A stretch of DNA of 33,024 nt from a virus: IMG/VR virus record IMGVR_UViG_3300009285_001640, positions 1 through 33,024 of that record; one strand, written 5' to 3'. Positions within the stretch are counted from its first letter, which is position 1. Each line of letters opens with the position of its first letter. The notes under the pieces were generated by a model. That model was given only the letters and a program-made list of their open reading frames with translations. It searched no databases and was not told the origin of the DNA. Made by a program: the position numbers and the translations under genes. This document shows positions 7,129 to 14,548 of the stretch, piece after piece.

Positions 7129-7316
7129 ACAATAAGATAAAAGGCCAATCGTGTAGCGGGATAGCCAATATGTTGGAATGGCTTCGTTTCAGATTAAAAT
7201 ATGATTCTCCAATGGATAGGCCGTTTATCCGAGTGGCCATTCGCAAATGTCATAAGTTTATAAAGGAGGAAAATCTTATAAAGTCCACCATGCGAAAGGC
7301 TGGACTCTCGGATTAA
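7125..7316 (+). CDS. small basic protein, 63 aa
   Basis: The ATG at 7125 overlaps the lipoprotein stop (ATGA) and is preferred over an in-frame ATG at 7104, which lies inside that gene. The sequence is basic and helical (NMLEWLRFRLKYDSP, then VAIRKCHKFIKEENL) with no membrane segment. The family is unknown; nucleic-acid binding is possible from the charge only. Confidence 0.55.
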   Translation: MNNKIKGQSCSGIANMLEWLRFRLKYDSPMDRPFIRVAIRKCHKFIKEENLIKSTMRKAGLSD

Positions 7317-7319
7317 TTT

Positions 7320-7400
7320 ATGGTAACTCAAAACGAACTGATAGGTATAGCCGCCTGGACAAAACCAGTATTGCACCAAAAACTGCAAGGCCGGAGCTTC
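7320..7400 (+). repeat. direct repeat copy 1 (27 codons)
   Basis: This 81-bp block matches 7711-7791. The first 50 bp are identical, and the rest carries six synonymous changes. Flanking sequences are unrelated on both sides. Confidence 0.85.
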
Positions 7401-7421
7401 GCACAACAAAAAACTAAATAA
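7320..7421 (+). CDS. 33-residue partial duplicate of the ORF at 7711
   Basis: The first 27 codons encode exactly the same residues as the start of the ORF at 7711 (MVTQNELIGIAAWTKPVLHQ and onward to GRSF). Six unrelated codons and a stop follow. The two DNA copies differ at six bases, all silent. It could be a truncated relic or a functional short peptide; the silent-only differences favour selection on the protein. Confidence 0.45.
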   Translation: MVTQNELIGIAAWTKPVLHQKLQGRSFAQQKTK

Positions 7422-7442
7422 ACCGGAGAATGTAAACTGATT

Positions 7443-7580
7443 ATGGAATGGTACACTATAACCTATATCACGATTGTTCCAATGCAGATAGATGGGCTGA
7501 TGTTTAATCCTGTTGAAAATCCGAAAACTGCGGCCTTGATAAAATGGATTGATGAACTATGGGAAATAAAAAAAGCGTGA
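7443..7580 (+). CDS. small hypothetical protein, 45 aa
   Basis: The ORF starts after an AG-rich site (ccggagaa, ~7424-7431) and overlaps the next ORF by 22 bases. The sequence (MEWYTITYITIVPMQIDG, then KTAALIKWIDELWEIKK) has no recognisable motif. Support is context only: it lies in a dense string of coupled short ORFs. Confidence 0.4.
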   Translation: MEWYTITYITIVPMQIDGLMFNPVENPKTAALIKWIDELWEIKKA

Positions 7581-7717
7581 AGCGTAAAAAATTACCATTT
7601 ACCATGTGGCTTAATTCCATATGGACTAATAACCAAGAACTCCAAAAAGCATATATTGCCGGGAAAAAGTTCGATAAAATTGAAAGCGAAAAGGATAAAA
7701 CTAACGCAAAATGGTAA
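7559..7717 (+). CDS. small basic hypothetical protein, 52 aa
   Basis: This Lys-rich short ORF (MGNKKSVKRKKLPF at the start) overlaps the preceding ORF and ends seven bases into the next start (ATGGTAA). No family is recognised. Its strong positive charge would suit nucleic-acid contact, but there is no further evidence. Confidence 0.4.
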   Translation: MGNKKSVKRKKLPFTMWLNSIWTNNQELQKAYIAGKKFDKIESEKDKTNAKW

Positions 7718-7791
7718 CTCAAAACGAACTGATAGGTATAGCCGCCTGGACAAAACCAGTCCTTCACCAAAAGCTACAAGGCCGTAGCTTC
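7711..7791 (+). repeat. direct repeat copy 2 (27 codons)
   Basis: Partner of the block at 7320-7400; here the block is the N-terminal part of a longer ORF. Confidence 0.85.
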
Positions 7792-8052
7792 AATGGCTGT
7801 ATGACTTTCCGACGTAATATCCAGCAGGCAATAACCGAGTACGCCCGACATAACACGCGCCTGGACATGATACAGACAAACGCTATTCAAATATGTAGTT
7901 GGATTGAGAGTTGGTGCCGGGACGCTTACTATAAGAATCGCCTGCAGGCTATCCTGCGCGAGCGCCCCGACCTTATTCTGAAGTCAAAGGCCGCGGCTAA
8001 ATCCGTAGTCCGTACTGAATGGGCGGCCCTTGCCGCAAGGTGGAATTTCTGA
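7711..8052 (+). CDS. hypothetical protein, 113 aa
   Basis: The protein is mostly helical, with a Trp/Tyr-rich centre (ICSWIESWCRDAYYKNRL) and a basic C-terminus. Its first 27 residues are duplicated exactly at 7320-7400. There is no signal peptide or membrane helix. The start overlaps the upstream ORF stop. I do not recognise the family. Confidence 0.6.
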   Translation: MVTQNELIGIAAWTKPVLHQKLQGRSFNGCMTFRRNIQQAITEYARHNTRLDMIQTNAIQICSWIESWCRDAYYKNRLQAILRERPDLILKSKAAAKSVVRTEWAALAARWNF

Positions 8053-8282
8053 AAATATATATTAGATCGGAAAACGCTAGGATAATCCTTTCAATCCGAA
8101 ACAAAACGCAAAAAGAAGCGGCTCAAACCGCAGGCATTACTCCGGAACATTTCAGCCGGCTGATGACTGGTGAATGTCAGCCCTCTGCCGATACGAGAAA
8201 AAAATTAACAAGTAAGGTTTTTACAGGCGTTGCATGGGACAGGCTTTTCAAAATAGTAGATAATACGGGTGGGAGCCTATGA
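8019..8282 (+). CDS. XRE-family helix-turn-helix protein
   Basis: The segment RNKTQKEAAQTAGITPEHFSRLMTG (given here as residues ~27-51; the core is QKEAAQTAGITPEHFSRLM) is a typical Cro/C1 helix-turn-helix: Q..-A...AGI....FSRL..G. Length is 87 residues if the ATG at 8019 is used, which overlaps the preceding gene by 34 bases; a GTG at 8040 is an alternative. Neither has a clear ribosome-binding site. The stop overlaps the synthase start by ATGA. It is probably a small DNA-binding regulator, perhaps of the cargo genes. Confidence 0.7.
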   Translation: MGGPCRKVEFLKIYIRSENARIILSIRNKTQKEAAQTAGITPEHFSRLMTGECQPSADTRKKLTSKVFTGVAWDRLFKIVDNTGGSL

Positions 8283-9091
8283 CAGACCTCGCCACAATGC
8301 GTAGTTTCGGGCCTAGGCCGCGATATGAGCGTGTTTTAGCCTATAAGCCACCGGATATGCCCAAACCGCTTATAATAGCGGGGCCGTGCCAGATTGAGTG
8401 CTTTGAGCAGGTAAAGGCAATCGCTTATTTCCTTGAGCATCAGAAAATAGAGTTTATGCGTGGAGGAATTTTCAGCGCTGGCACATATCCAGGTGATAAA
8501 TTCGGCCTGCGGGAAAAAGACCTTGTAATGTGGCGGCAGGCGGCTAATGAGCACGGGCTCAAAATAGTAGTCGAGGTATTTGACCCGCGACACGTTGAAA
8601 TTGTCGCGCATTACGCGGATATTATCCAGATCGGTGCGCGGGCAATGCAAAATTATGCCCTGCTGAACGAAATGGCGAAGCTGGATAAATGGGTAACGCT
8701 CAAACGCGCACCAGGTGCAACGCTGGATGAACTGCTGGGCGCGTGTGAGTACCTGCTGAAAGGCAAGGCAAAGCCAATATTAGTGGAGCGCGGTGGTTCC
8801 AGCCACCTAAACCACACGCGGTGGGAGTTATCCGTAAGCTTGATAGCGGCGGTGAAAGCGCTTTGCCGCGTGCCGGTACTGGTAGACGCTTCCCATTGCT
8901 CTGGCCGGCGCGACCTGGTAGAGCCGCTTACGCTGGCCGGGATAGCAGCGGGCGCGGACGGCTGCATAGTGGAGTGCCACCCAGAGCCGGACAATGCGGC
9001 GGGCGCGGACGCGGTACAGACTATAAGTTTTCCAAGTATGGCAAAGCTGGCAGACAAAATAAAAAAAATACACAGGGAGATTAACCAATGA
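8279..9091 (+). CDS. DAHP/KDO8P synthase-fold enzyme with altered substrate loop
   Basis: This 270-residue protein belongs to the DAHP synthase I/KDO8P synthase family, which condenses PEP with a phosphorylated aldose. Conserved features are GPC (metal-binding Cys37), RGG at 61-63, QIGARAMQN (117-125), LKR (141-143), ERG (170-172), DASH (203-206, metal His206), Glu232 in VECHPEP and Asp244. Overall it is closer to the DAHP type. The loop that in DAHP synthases reads KPRTSP, and in KDO8P synthases KANRSS, is SAGTYP here (66-71), so the expected Lys and Arg contacts to the sugar phosphate are absent. It may use another aldose or be inactive for the classical reactions. It is coupled by ATGA to both neighbours. 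I therefore give no aroF or kdsA symbol. Confidence 0.88.
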   Translation: MTDLATMRSFGPRPRYERVLAYKPPDMPKPLIIAGPCQIECFEQVKAIAYFLEHQKIEFMRGGIFSAGTYPGDKFGLREKDLVMWRQAANEHGLKIVVEVFDPRHVEIVAHYADIIQIGARAMQNYALLNEMAKLDKWVTLKRAPGATLDELLGACEYLLKGKAKPILVERGGSSHLNHTRWELSVSLIAAVKALCRVPVLVDASHCSGRRDLVEPLTLAGIAAGADGCIVECHPEPDNAAGADAVQTISFPSMAKLADKIKKIHREINQ

Positions 9092-10446
9092 TTGAAAAAT
9101 GCCCAATATGTGGCGGCGGAGATTTACACAAAGACGATAAAATACATAGTGAAAGTGTGATTGTAGTTTGCAAGGCATGTGGCTTTGCCAGCCACGATTA
9201 TGACGAAACCAAAGAAGCTGAAATGCTGGCCTACTATAAAAACCAGCACCGGAAGGCCGTAATCGGAAAGCAGAAGCCGGACTACGCGAACATAATCACT
9301 ACGAACAATAAGAAGGCACTTATTTCAAAATTCCTGGCTGACTTTCTGAAAGATAAAAAAGGTCTGATAGTAGGTGATATAGGCGCGGCTACCGGATATC
9401 TTGTCCACTGGTTTAGAACATTGGGCCACAGGGCCACCGGCAGCGAGTACGCCGTACAATATCGAAGAATGAGTGAGCATTACTATGGAGTACCGCTTAC
9501 CGAGGAACTGCCGACAAAGCACAAATACGACCTGCTGACCATATATCATGTTTTGGAGCACATGATAAGGCCGGATTTAAAATTAATGAAATATCGGGAT
9601 ATGTTGGCAGATGGCGGCCACATAATGATAAGTGTTCCAGAGTATTTCAACAGGCTGGATGAGGGCACCGGCACAAATGTCATTATGCACAATACGTCTG
9701 CTCAACACGATTTTGACGGATATTTCCACAAAGACCATGTGAATATTTTTAGCCGGGTATCAATTAAAAATCTTGTTGCTAAATGCGGATTTGAAATAGT
9801 CAAAGATGAATATGAGGGCTGCGGGATTACGTTGCTTTGTAAAAAAATAGACCTTGCAAAATATGAGCCCATTGTAGAAGATTACGGCGGAGTGCTTAAA
9901 AAAATACAGTCAGTAAAAAACGCAATACTTGCGGCTAAAGATAATAATTGGGCCAAGGCCATCGAAATATATCCGGAGTTCCCGGAGGCACATGTCGCCA
10001 TGATAATGATGGTGAATCAGAAAGACCCGACCAAGCAGACCGATTATATGGATCAGATTGAAAAGAACTGCCCGCAAACGTGCGGCGGAGCGCGGTATCT
10101 TTCAACAAAGGGAGCATGGCTTTACCAGAATCAGCGATACCAAGAGGCACTTGAAACGCTGGAAAAGTGCGTTAATCTGCGTCCGAATCCTGACATATTT
10201 ATGTTTATCTCTTGGTGCCTGCTGGAATTGAACAGGCCGCACGACGCTATTAAAATTCTCAATTACGCCATGATGTTAAATCCTGGAAAATGGATTGAAG
10301 CTTTAAATTTCCAGTTAAACGCTGCCTGCTCTATCCCGACATGGGACGAAAGAGCTATGGAAGAAATGAAACATGCTTTTACTGAACAAAACAAATCCAC
10401 CATAGAGGCCATGAGTCCTAAAGACCCGGTGATGGATGGTGTCTAA
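9088..10446 (+). CDS. zinc-ribbon / SAM methyltransferase / TPR protein
   Basis: The protein has 452 residues. It opens with a zinc ribbon (CPIC at 5-8, CKAC at 28-31). A class I methyltransferase follows, with motif I GDIGAATGYL (96-105) and a YHVLEHM segment, resembling the Methyltransf_23 group often found in polysaccharide clusters. Residues ~320-425 form TPR-like helical pairs (YQNQRYQEALETLEKCVNLRP). It is coupled by ATGA to the synthase upstream and overlaps the large terminase by 11 bases. Methylation of a sugar or glycan is a reasonable guess; the substrate is unknown. Confidence 0.85.
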   Translation: MIEKCPICGGGDLHKDDKIHSESVIVVCKACGFASHDYDETKEAEMLAYYKNQHRKAVIGKQKPDYANIITTNNKKALISKFLADFLKDKKGLIVGDIGAATGYLVHWFRTLGHRATGSEYAVQYRRMSEHYYGVPLTEELPTKHKYDLLTIYHVLEHMIRPDLKLMKYRDMLADGGHIMISVPEYFNRLDEGTGTNVIMHNTSAQHDFDGYFHKDHVNIFSRVSIKNLVAKCGFEIVKDEYEGCGITLLCKKIDLAKYEPIVEDYGGVLKKIQSVKNAILAAKDNNWAKAIEIYPEFPEAHVAMIMMVNQKDPTKQTDYMDQIEKNCPQTCGGARYLSTKGAWLYQNQRYQEALETLEKCVNLRPNPDIFMFISWCLLELNRPHDAIKILNYAMMLNPGKWIEALNFQLNAACSIPTWDERAMEEMKHAFTEQNKSTIEAMSPKDPVMDGV

Positions 10447-11848
10447 ACTCACACCCGAAGAATTGGCGATTCTTTCCCCGGCAGGCTTTGCGTGGTACGC
10501 TTCACAAGGTAAATGGATTTGCTCACCACATATTGAATACCTAAACCGAAAGCTTATTGATGTGGCCGCAGGCCGCTGTACTCGACTTATAGTCACAGAA
10601 CCGCCGAGGCATGGGAAAAGCGAGTTCATCTCTAAATATTTCCCGGCCTGGTATCTCGGAATGAACCCCGATAGCCGGATAATACTGACTTCCCATGAAG
10701 CCTCTTTCGCTGCGTCCTGGGGCCGCAAGGCGCGCGATCTACTAGTGGAACATGGCCACCTTTTCGGAATTAAGGTAAACCAGGAATCTTCAGCCGTGCA
10801 GGACTGGAACATTTTAAAGCGGCATGGCGGCATGAACACCGCTGGTGCTGGCTCCCCGATAACTGGAAAGGGAGCCAATATAGCTTTAATAGATGATCCC
10901 TTAAAAAACTCCGAGGAAGCCATGTCGCCGCTTATGCGGGAGAAAATAAAGGAATGGTTTAAGTCCACGCTGTACACGCGCCTTGAGCCTGATGGCGCGA
11001 TAATAATAGTAATGACTAGGTGGCACGACGACGACCTTGTGGGATGGCTGCTATCTGAAGAAAAGAACGGCGGAGAGAAGTGGGATACCGTGAACTTTTC
11101 CGCGATAGCCACGCATAACGATATTTTAGGCCGCAAGCCAGGCGAGGCGCTATGGCCGGCCAGGTTCCCGCTTGATACATTGGAAAAGATACGTAAGGCC
11201 ACCGGCACATTTTGGTGGTCTGCGATGTATCAGCAGAATCCAGTACCGGAAGGCGGCGCGATTATAAAGCGCGAGTGGTGGAAGTATTACCAGACTGCGC
11301 CAGATAGAAAGTCAATACGCCGCTATATCTGGGCATGGGATACGGCTGTAAAATCTGGAGAGGAAAACGATTTCACGGTGGGTGTGTACCTGGCGGAAAC
11401 AGACACCGGCTATTATGTGCTGGATTTGAAGCGTGATAAAATGGAGTACCCAGAACTCAAACGGGCAGTAAAGCAGTATTACGATAACAGCCGGGCCTCT
11501 GCGGTTATCATTGAGGATAAGTCCAGCGGGCAACAGCTTATACAAGAATTTCAGAGAGATACCAAGATACCTGTAATAGCCGCCGGAGAAGAAGGTAAGC
11601 CCCTGGCCGACAAGACTACGCGGGCCATGCTTGTGACTCCGCTTATAGAGTCAGGTGTGGTCTACCTTCCAGAGCAAGCACCATGGCTGTCAGAGTTCCT
11701 CGACGAATGCCTGAAGTTTCCTAAATCATCACACGATGACCAGGTGGACGCGCTTGTACATGGTCTTACATATCTAAAAGACAGCAAGCCGCCAAACTTA
11801 AATAACTTCCTTTTAGGCGGAGAGAGAGAATCAAGCAGAGATTTTTGA
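10436..11848 (+). CDS. terL: terminase large subunit (TerL)
   Basis: This 470-residue packaging motor has a Walker A PPRHGKSE (56-63), a Walker B NIALIDDP (148-155) and a C-terminal RNase H-like nuclease with Asp302 in WAWDTAV, EDKSSG and SSHDDQVDAL. The ATPase drives DNA into the prohead and the nuclease cuts concatemers. Length and domain order are normal for the gp17-like family. The gene overlaps the preceding cargo gene by 11 bases, so the cargo is part of the same transcription unit and not a cleanly separated insertion. Confidence 0.96.
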   Translation: MVSKLTPEELAILSPAGFAWYASQGKWICSPHIEYLNRKLIDVAAGRCTRLIVTEPPRHGKSEFISKYFPAWYLGMNPDSRIILTSHEASFAASWGRKARDLLVEHGHLFGIKVNQESSAVQDWNILKRHGGMNTAGAGSPITGKGANIALIDDPLKNSEEAMSPLMREKIKEWFKSTLYTRLEPDGAIIIVMTRWHDDDLVGWLLSEEKNGGEKWDTVNFSAIATHNDILGRKPGEALWPARFPLDTLEKIRKATGTFWWSAMYQQNPVPEGGAIIKREWWKYYQTAPDRKSIRRYIWAWDTAVKSGEENDFTVGVYLAETDTGYYVLDLKRDKMEYPELKRAVKQYYDNSRASAVIIEDKSSGQQLIQEFQRDTKIPVIAAGEEGKPLADKTTRAMLVTPLIESGVVYLPEQAPWLSEFLDECLKFPKSSHDDQVDALVHGLTYLKDSKPPNLNNFLLGGERESSRDF

Positions 11849-11961
11849 TTATCTAAATCTTAATTACAGCACAAGATTTTAAGCATTTTATACAATGGCA
11901 TTGAAAAATAGGCATTTTGACCGTGTTTACTTGTTGGCTGAATATCATTAATATATAGCCA

Positions 11962-14136
11962 ATGCCGGCACAAACAAAAGAAGAAAAACTATTTGCAGAA
12001 ATAAAGCCACAAGATAAATTCCAGTCAGACGGTGAACTGTCAGCGAATTTAACATTTCCCATTACGACCCGTGGTATCTTTCGTTCTTCTTATTACTCCG
12101 AATCTTACAACTTCCCTTATAATCCTGACCCGTTGGCTCGTGGGCAATACGCCACATACGACGAGATGAAGAACGACGACCAGGTAAAGGCGGCCATGTC
12201 AATTAAAAAAGACATGGTGCTAAATACTAGCTGGCAGATTGTTTGCGATGATGAAAATGTAAAAAAGGAAATAGAGAAAACGCTTAATGAAGTTAACGCT
12301 GGCAAGCTATATGGTGGGTTTGATTCTTTTTTGAGGGATATACTTTCAGCCTACGAATATGGCTTCAGCATGTCTGAAGTGCTTTTTAAATTAGAGGGTG
12401 GAAAATACTGGTTGAAGTCATGCGCTACAAAACCGCCTCATACGTTTGAGTTTGATGTGGATGATTTTGGTGATGTGACCAATGTCCGGCAGATAGGCAA
12501 TAAAGGAAATTTAAATTTTGAACCTGCGTATTTTCTGCATTACGGCTATCAACAGGAATGGGGAAATCCTTTTGGAAAGAGTGACCTTAAATCAGCGCAC
12601 CCGGCATGGAAGGCTAAAAAATTCTTCATGCGGATGTTCGCTATTTATGCTGAGAGATTCGGCACACCGACTACTGTGGGTAAATATCCTAAAAACTACG
12701 GCACTTCCGAAATAACACAGTTTAACACCGTTTTAAAATCAATCCAGAATAACACCACGCTGGCTATACCGGAGGACGCGCTTGTTGATTTTGTACAGGC
12801 TACGCGCGACGGCTCGGATGTGTACACCAAGGGCATGGATATGTTCAACCTCTGGATAGCGCGGTCTATCCTTGTTCCTGACCTATTGGGAGTATCAGGT
12901 GAAAAGGTGTCCGGCGGCTCTTATTCGCTTGGAGAAAAACACTTTAACATGTTCTTAGCCACCTTAGCCAACGATCGTAAAATCCTTGCAAGCAAAATAA
13001 ATGAGAAAATAATAGACCCTATTTTGAAAGCAAATTATGGTGACAAGATTAAAGCATTTTTTAAGTTCTTGCCTTACTCCGAGGACGATTCGCTTGAAAT
13101 GTCAAAGACGTGGGTGGACGCAGTTAAAGGCCATGTGTTCAAACCGAATGAACAGGAAATAAACCATTTCCGAAAAACTACTGGCTTCCCTGAAGGGCCG
13201 GTAGAGATAGTGGAGCCAGCGCCCGCAGCGGCACCTTTCGGCGGACAGCCCAAGGAAGAAAAGGAACTGGCCCATGATGGCCATACGCACACTTACTCCC
13301 GTGAGCTTTTTTCATATGAGAAAAAATGCGACTTCGCAATGGCCGCAAAGACCATGAATGAATCGGAAGATATCCTTGTGCCGCAGATCATGAGGACAGG
13401 CCGGCTGATATACTCTGACCTGGTTCAGCAGGTAAAAGACAAGGGTATTATGAACAAGTTTACCCCTGACAAGGTGAACGAACTTAAGCCCCGCTTCCAG
13501 CGCGAAATGAACTCGGCGCTTAAAACAAATTTCAATACCCTTTTCAAGAAGTCCATAAAGGCTGCCCAGCTTGAGATGTTCCCGTCCAGCGCTAAGGGCT
13601 ACGCAATGGATGATGACCTGCTGCCGGAAGAGTTCTTGGCCATATTGGACGCGGAGTCGTTTAAAATGGTGGGTGACTATTCCAATGAAATCACTAAGAA
13701 AGTAAAGAACAGCGTCATGCAGGCCATCAAGCAGGGCGTATCAGAAAGCGCTCTCGCAAAAATACTCATGGATGAGGCCAAAGGCTTTACGGAGAAATGG
13801 GCCGCGACCGTAGCGCGTACAAAGACCACGGAGATTTACAATCAGGCCCGCAAAACGTATTGGGATACCGACCCTATAGCCAAGCAGATAATTGTCGCGT
13901 ATAAATTTAGCGCGATAATGGACACACGGACAACGGAAGTATGTTCCAAACTGGACGCTATGCCACCTTTTACTAAGGGAGATTTTACCAGTGCAATAGT
14001 TCCCCCATTACATTTCGGATGTCGCAGTATTCTTGTACCTGTTACAATTTACGAGGAGTATATAGCAGCTAAAGAAGTTCCGATGGACAAAATAAAAGAG
14101 TGGGGCGGCAATCTAGTGCTGCCGGATTCAAAATAG
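11962..14136 (+). CDS. portal (DUF935/Mu gp29-like) fused to MuF head morphogenesis domain
   Basis: This 724-residue protein joins two normally separate head proteins. Residues ~20-430 match DUF935-type portals (DQVKAAMSIKKDMVLNTSW, HYGYQQEWGNPFGKSDL, AERFGTPTTVGKYP). A His-rich linker follows near 437. The last ~150 residues match the Mu gpF/SPP1 gp7 minor head domain, with DTRTTEVC (~653-660) and HFGCRS (~683-688). The portal forms the ring through which DNA enters; MuF proteins attach to it inside the head. No ribosome-binding site is evident before the ATG. The 113-base gap upstream is AT-rich, with a weak TTGACC/TATCAT pair at an unfavourable 20-bp spacing. Confidence 0.9.
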   Translation: MPAQTKEEKLFAEIKPQDKFQSDGELSANLTFPITTRGIFRSSYYSESYNFPYNPDPLARGQYATYDEMKNDDQVKAAMSIKKDMVLNTSWQIVCDDENVKKEIEKTLNEVNAGKLYGGFDSFLRDILSAYEYGFSMSEVLFKLEGGKYWLKSCATKPPHTFEFDVDDFGDVTNVRQIGNKGNLNFEPAYFLHYGYQQEWGNPFGKSDLKSAHPAWKAKKFFMRMFAIYAERFGTPTTVGKYPKNYGTSEITQFNTVLKSIQNNTTLAIPEDALVDFVQATRDGSDVYTKGMDMFNLWIARSILVPDLLGVSGEKVSGGSYSLGEKHFNMFLATLANDRKILASKINEKIIDPILKANYGDKIKAFFKFLPYSEDDSLEMSKTWVDAVKGHVFKPNEQEINHFRKTTGFPEGPVEIVEPAPAAAPFGGQPKEEKELAHDGHTHTYSRELFSYEKKCDFAMAAKTMNESEDILVPQIMRTGRLIYSDLVQQVKDKGIMNKFTPDKVNELKPRFQREMNSALKTNFNTLFKKSIKAAQLEMFPSSAKGYAMDDDLLPEEFLAILDAESFKMVGDYSNEITKKVKNSVMQAIKQGVSESALAKILMDEAKGFTEKWAATVARTKTTEIYNQARKTYWDTDPIAKQIIVAYKFSAIMDTRTTEVCSKLDAMPPFTKGDFTSAIVPPLHFGCRSILVPVTIYEEYIAAKEVPMDKIKEWGGNLVLPDSK

Positions 14137-14153
14137 GGAGAAAAAAAAAGAGT

Positions 14154-14534
14154 ATGAAAAAATCATTTATTGCGGCGGTTCTGATATCGGTGGTGGCTGT
14201 ATTTGTCGGTGCGGAAATAATGCGATTCTCCGCTATTGGGCCCGCAGCTACCACACAGGTAAACGCTCCAAATGTGGCCACTATTGCCGCAGTTACCGGC
14301 CAGAGAAACTGCATAAAAAATATTGACATGGTGGCGCTTGGTGATTACCAGCTGCGGATACTTACCGGCGCGACCACTTCATACGCGGTTACGCTATCGT
14401 CAGGACAGGCCCTGGTGCGCTCTTGGGACGAAAATGACGCTATATGTGGCTCTGCTGCACAGGTGGTCTATATCCGAATTTCCACCATTACCGCTGGAAC
14501 TTTTGAATTGAATTATAGCGGATATCGCTATTAA
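14154..14534 (+). CDS. exported or membrane-anchored small protein, 126 aa
   Basis: The ATG at 14154 gives an N-terminus MKKSFIAAVLISVVAVFVGA that reads as a Sec signal or anchor. An in-frame ATG at 14100 would bury this inside a longer protein and overlap the portal gene. The rest is Ala/Thr/Gly-rich and beta-prone, with two cysteines. No family is recognised. An exported protein between portal and protease is unusual; it may be a fibre-associated or envelope protein, paired with the next gene. Confidence 0.65.
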   Translation: MKKSFIAAVLISVVAVFVGAEIMRFSAIGPAATTQVNAPNVATIAAVTGQRNCIKNIDMVALGDYQLRILTGATTSYAVTLSSGQALVRSWDENDAICGSAAQVVYIRISTITAGTFELNYSGYRY

Positions 14535-14548
14535 ACGGAGGTTTTACA

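Noticed and set aside
8653-9057. Reverse-strand ORF (134 codons) opposite the synthase
   Set aside because: Shadow of the synthase coding frame in GC-rich sequence; composition is Ser/Ala-rich and lacks motifs.
8279-9091. Calling the gene aroF or kdsA
   Set aside because: The substrate loop matches neither DAHP nor KDO8P synthase, so a named function would claim more than the sequence shows.
10315-11208. Long reverse-strand ORF (297 codons) opposite the large terminase
   Set aside because: It lies antisense to well-supported motifs of terL and the methyltransferase and shows no ribosome-binding site or domain of its own.
11849-11961. Promoter in the gap between terL and the portal gene
   Set aside because: TTGACC and TATCAT are 20 bp apart and no other good pair is seen, so I did not list it as a feature.
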